Part shown: positions 63,359 to 64,000 of the stretch, piece after piece
Layout of the letters: each line of letters begins with the position of its first letter
How positions within the stretch are numbered: position 1 is the first letter of the stretch
NCBI RefSeq assembly: GCF_002967075.1
Contig: NZ_PUGE01000001.1
Location: 310,001-374,000, forward strand
Origin: Corynebacterium sp. J010B-136
GTDB taxonomy: Bacteria > Actinomycetota > Actinomycetes > Mycobacteriales > Mycobacteriaceae
DNA: 64,000 bases
Direction: 5' to 3'
The notes under the pieces: model-generated
Seen by the model: only the letters and a program-made list of their open reading frames with translations
What the model was told of the DNA's origin: nothing
Database searches by the model: none
Made by a program: the position numbers and the translations under genes

Positions 63359-63430
63359 GCTTTAACGTGGCTGCGCGGCTTAACGTAGCTGAGCCGCTTT
63401 AACGTGGCTGCGCGGCTTTTAAAAGCGCAG
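63359..63430. repeat. Tandem repeat across the 3' end of the sucrase/ferredoxin-like gene
   Basis: GCTTTAACGTGGCTGCGCGGCT occurs at 63359-63380 and again at 63396-63417; between them GCTTAACGTAGCTGAGCC is a degenerate copy. The TAA stop of the leftward gene is inside the second copy at 63399-63401. GCTGCGC/GCGCAGC arms (63407-63413, 63424-63430) form a hairpin inside the coding end. Confidence 0.7.
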
Positions 63431-64000
63431 CTACCCAGGCTGAGGAAGTCTTTGGTTTGTCTCCACAGGAGGAGATAACACCGGAGACTTCCTTTTTCTT
63501 TAGCTCCACGCGCCAGCTGCGACCATCTACGTGGGTTACTTCCACGGGCTGGTGGTATTTGCCTTTCGGGTCCTCGTCGATCACGCTGAGGTCGCCGTAG
63601 TGGAGGGGCTCGGAGGCATCGATAAGCTGCTGCGCCACCGCTAGCTCTGCGACCTGTCCCCTGCCAGACAACAAGCCATTGCCGCGGTTGCCGGGGAAGA
63701 AATACTCTTTGTTGAGCGCAGCATTCACTAGCTGCTTGCCGGCCTCGGCGTTCAAGCGGCCGAAAGAATAGGCCCAGGGCATCAGCAAACTTACGGCCGC
63801 AAAGCGATGGCCTTTCATGTGCGAAGCTTCCCACACGAGGTCTTCACCAAAATGCTCACTGAGCTCGGCGGCCAGCGGGCGACCTTTGACCGCACAGCAG
63901 ACATCGCGCTTGCCGTGGGTACAGACTAAAAGCACAGGCTTATCGATGACCTCGGCGCCATTTTTACCCGGCCCCGACAAATCCAGAGTAAGGATTTCTT
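63399..64000 (-). CDS. Sucrase/ferredoxin-like family protein, 5' end outside window
   Basis: The frame is open from the window edge; about 200 residues are visible. Thioredoxin-like fold of the sucraseferredoxin-like family: PVLLVCTHGKRDVCCAVKGRPL with the conserved CTHGxRDxCC and, further on, WEASHMKGHRFAAVSLLMPW. These residues usually ligate an iron-sulfur cluster; family role is unclear, possibly electron transfer. The TTG at 63980 is only an internal codon, since upstream residues (EILTLDLSGPG) continue the frame. Function unknown. Confidence 0.8.
   Translation of the reverse strand, partial: EILTLDLSGPGKNGAEVIDKPVLLVCTHGKRDVCCAVKGRPLAAELSEHFGEDLVWEASHMKGHRFAAVSLLMPWAYSFGRLNAEAGKQLVNAALNKEYFFPGNRGNGLLSGRGQVAELAVAQQLIDASEPLHYGDLSVIDEDPKGKYHQPVEVTHVDGRSWRVELKKKEVSGVISSCGDKPKTSSAWVAALLKAAQPR

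Overview
The window reads as chromosomal DNA of a Corynebacterium. The support is gene content and order: a biotinylated acyl-CoA carboxylase subunit next to a rhodanese, a single-chain pyruvate carboxylase, a prpDBC cluster with a divergent PrpR-type regulator, a monomeric isocitrate dehydrogenase behind a siderophore-uptake operon, and the metY-metX pair. From memory this order closely follows the C. glutamicum region running from metX/metY through icd, trpS, upp and pyc to accBC. The species cannot be fixed from the window. No rRNA, tRNA, CRISPR array, transposase or prophage was seen.

Layout. 1-2.9 kb: end of an aldehyde dehydrogenase gene and a GMC oxidoreductase, probably the choline-to-glycine-betaine pair. 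2.9-4 kb: a Cj0069-type protein. 4.3-7.9 kb: rhodanese, accBC and a GNAT acetyltransferase. 8-11.5 kb: pyc. 11.9-17 kb: prpC, prpB and prpD (2-methylcitrate cycle) with divergent prpR. 17-20.5 kb: accessory segment with two Ltp-repeat membrane proteins, a secreted Cys-containing protein, an orphan gene and an inverted-repeat element. 20.5-24.9 kb: LpdA-type flavoprotein, M20 amidohydrolase, XRE regulator and upp. 25-35.6 kb: an EspC-like/NlpC-P60 pair, a protein with an internal duplication, an esterase, a degenerate adenosine deaminase, a D,D-carboxypeptidase, an RDD protein, a YihY protein, trpS, a small membrane protein and xth. 35.7-42.5 kb: MFS exporter, then a siderophore-uptake operon behind a DtxR-like box. 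42.6-47 kb: icd and an M3 peptidase. 47-52 kb: dps, an MBL hydrolase, a saccharopine-dehydrogenase-like reductase, metY and metX. 52-57 kb: a DUF3017-like protein, folD, a tRNA 2'-O-methyltransferase, two PH-domain membrane proteins and an HNH endonuclease. 57-64 kb: dnaE2, metQNI and a partial sucrase/ferredoxin-like gene.

How the parts fit. Central carbon entry (pyruvate carboxylase, acyl-CoA carboxylase, propionate disposal, isocitrate dehydrogenase) sits beside methionine synthesis (metX, metY) and methionine uptake (metQNI). The two methionine loci share an identical 15-base motif, here proposed as an operator. Iron control appears twice as DtxR-like boxes, at siderophore uptake and at dps. 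dnaE2 carries a near-consensus SOS box.

The points most worth a second look are: a rhodanese with serine in place of its catalytic cysteine; an adenosine deaminase relative that has lost the metal-binding and catalytic motifs; an NlpC/P60 hydrolase without a signal peptide coupled to an EspC-like small protein (candidate type VII export); two perfect DnaA boxes arranged as an inverted pair before an HNH gene; and the shared methionine-locus motif.
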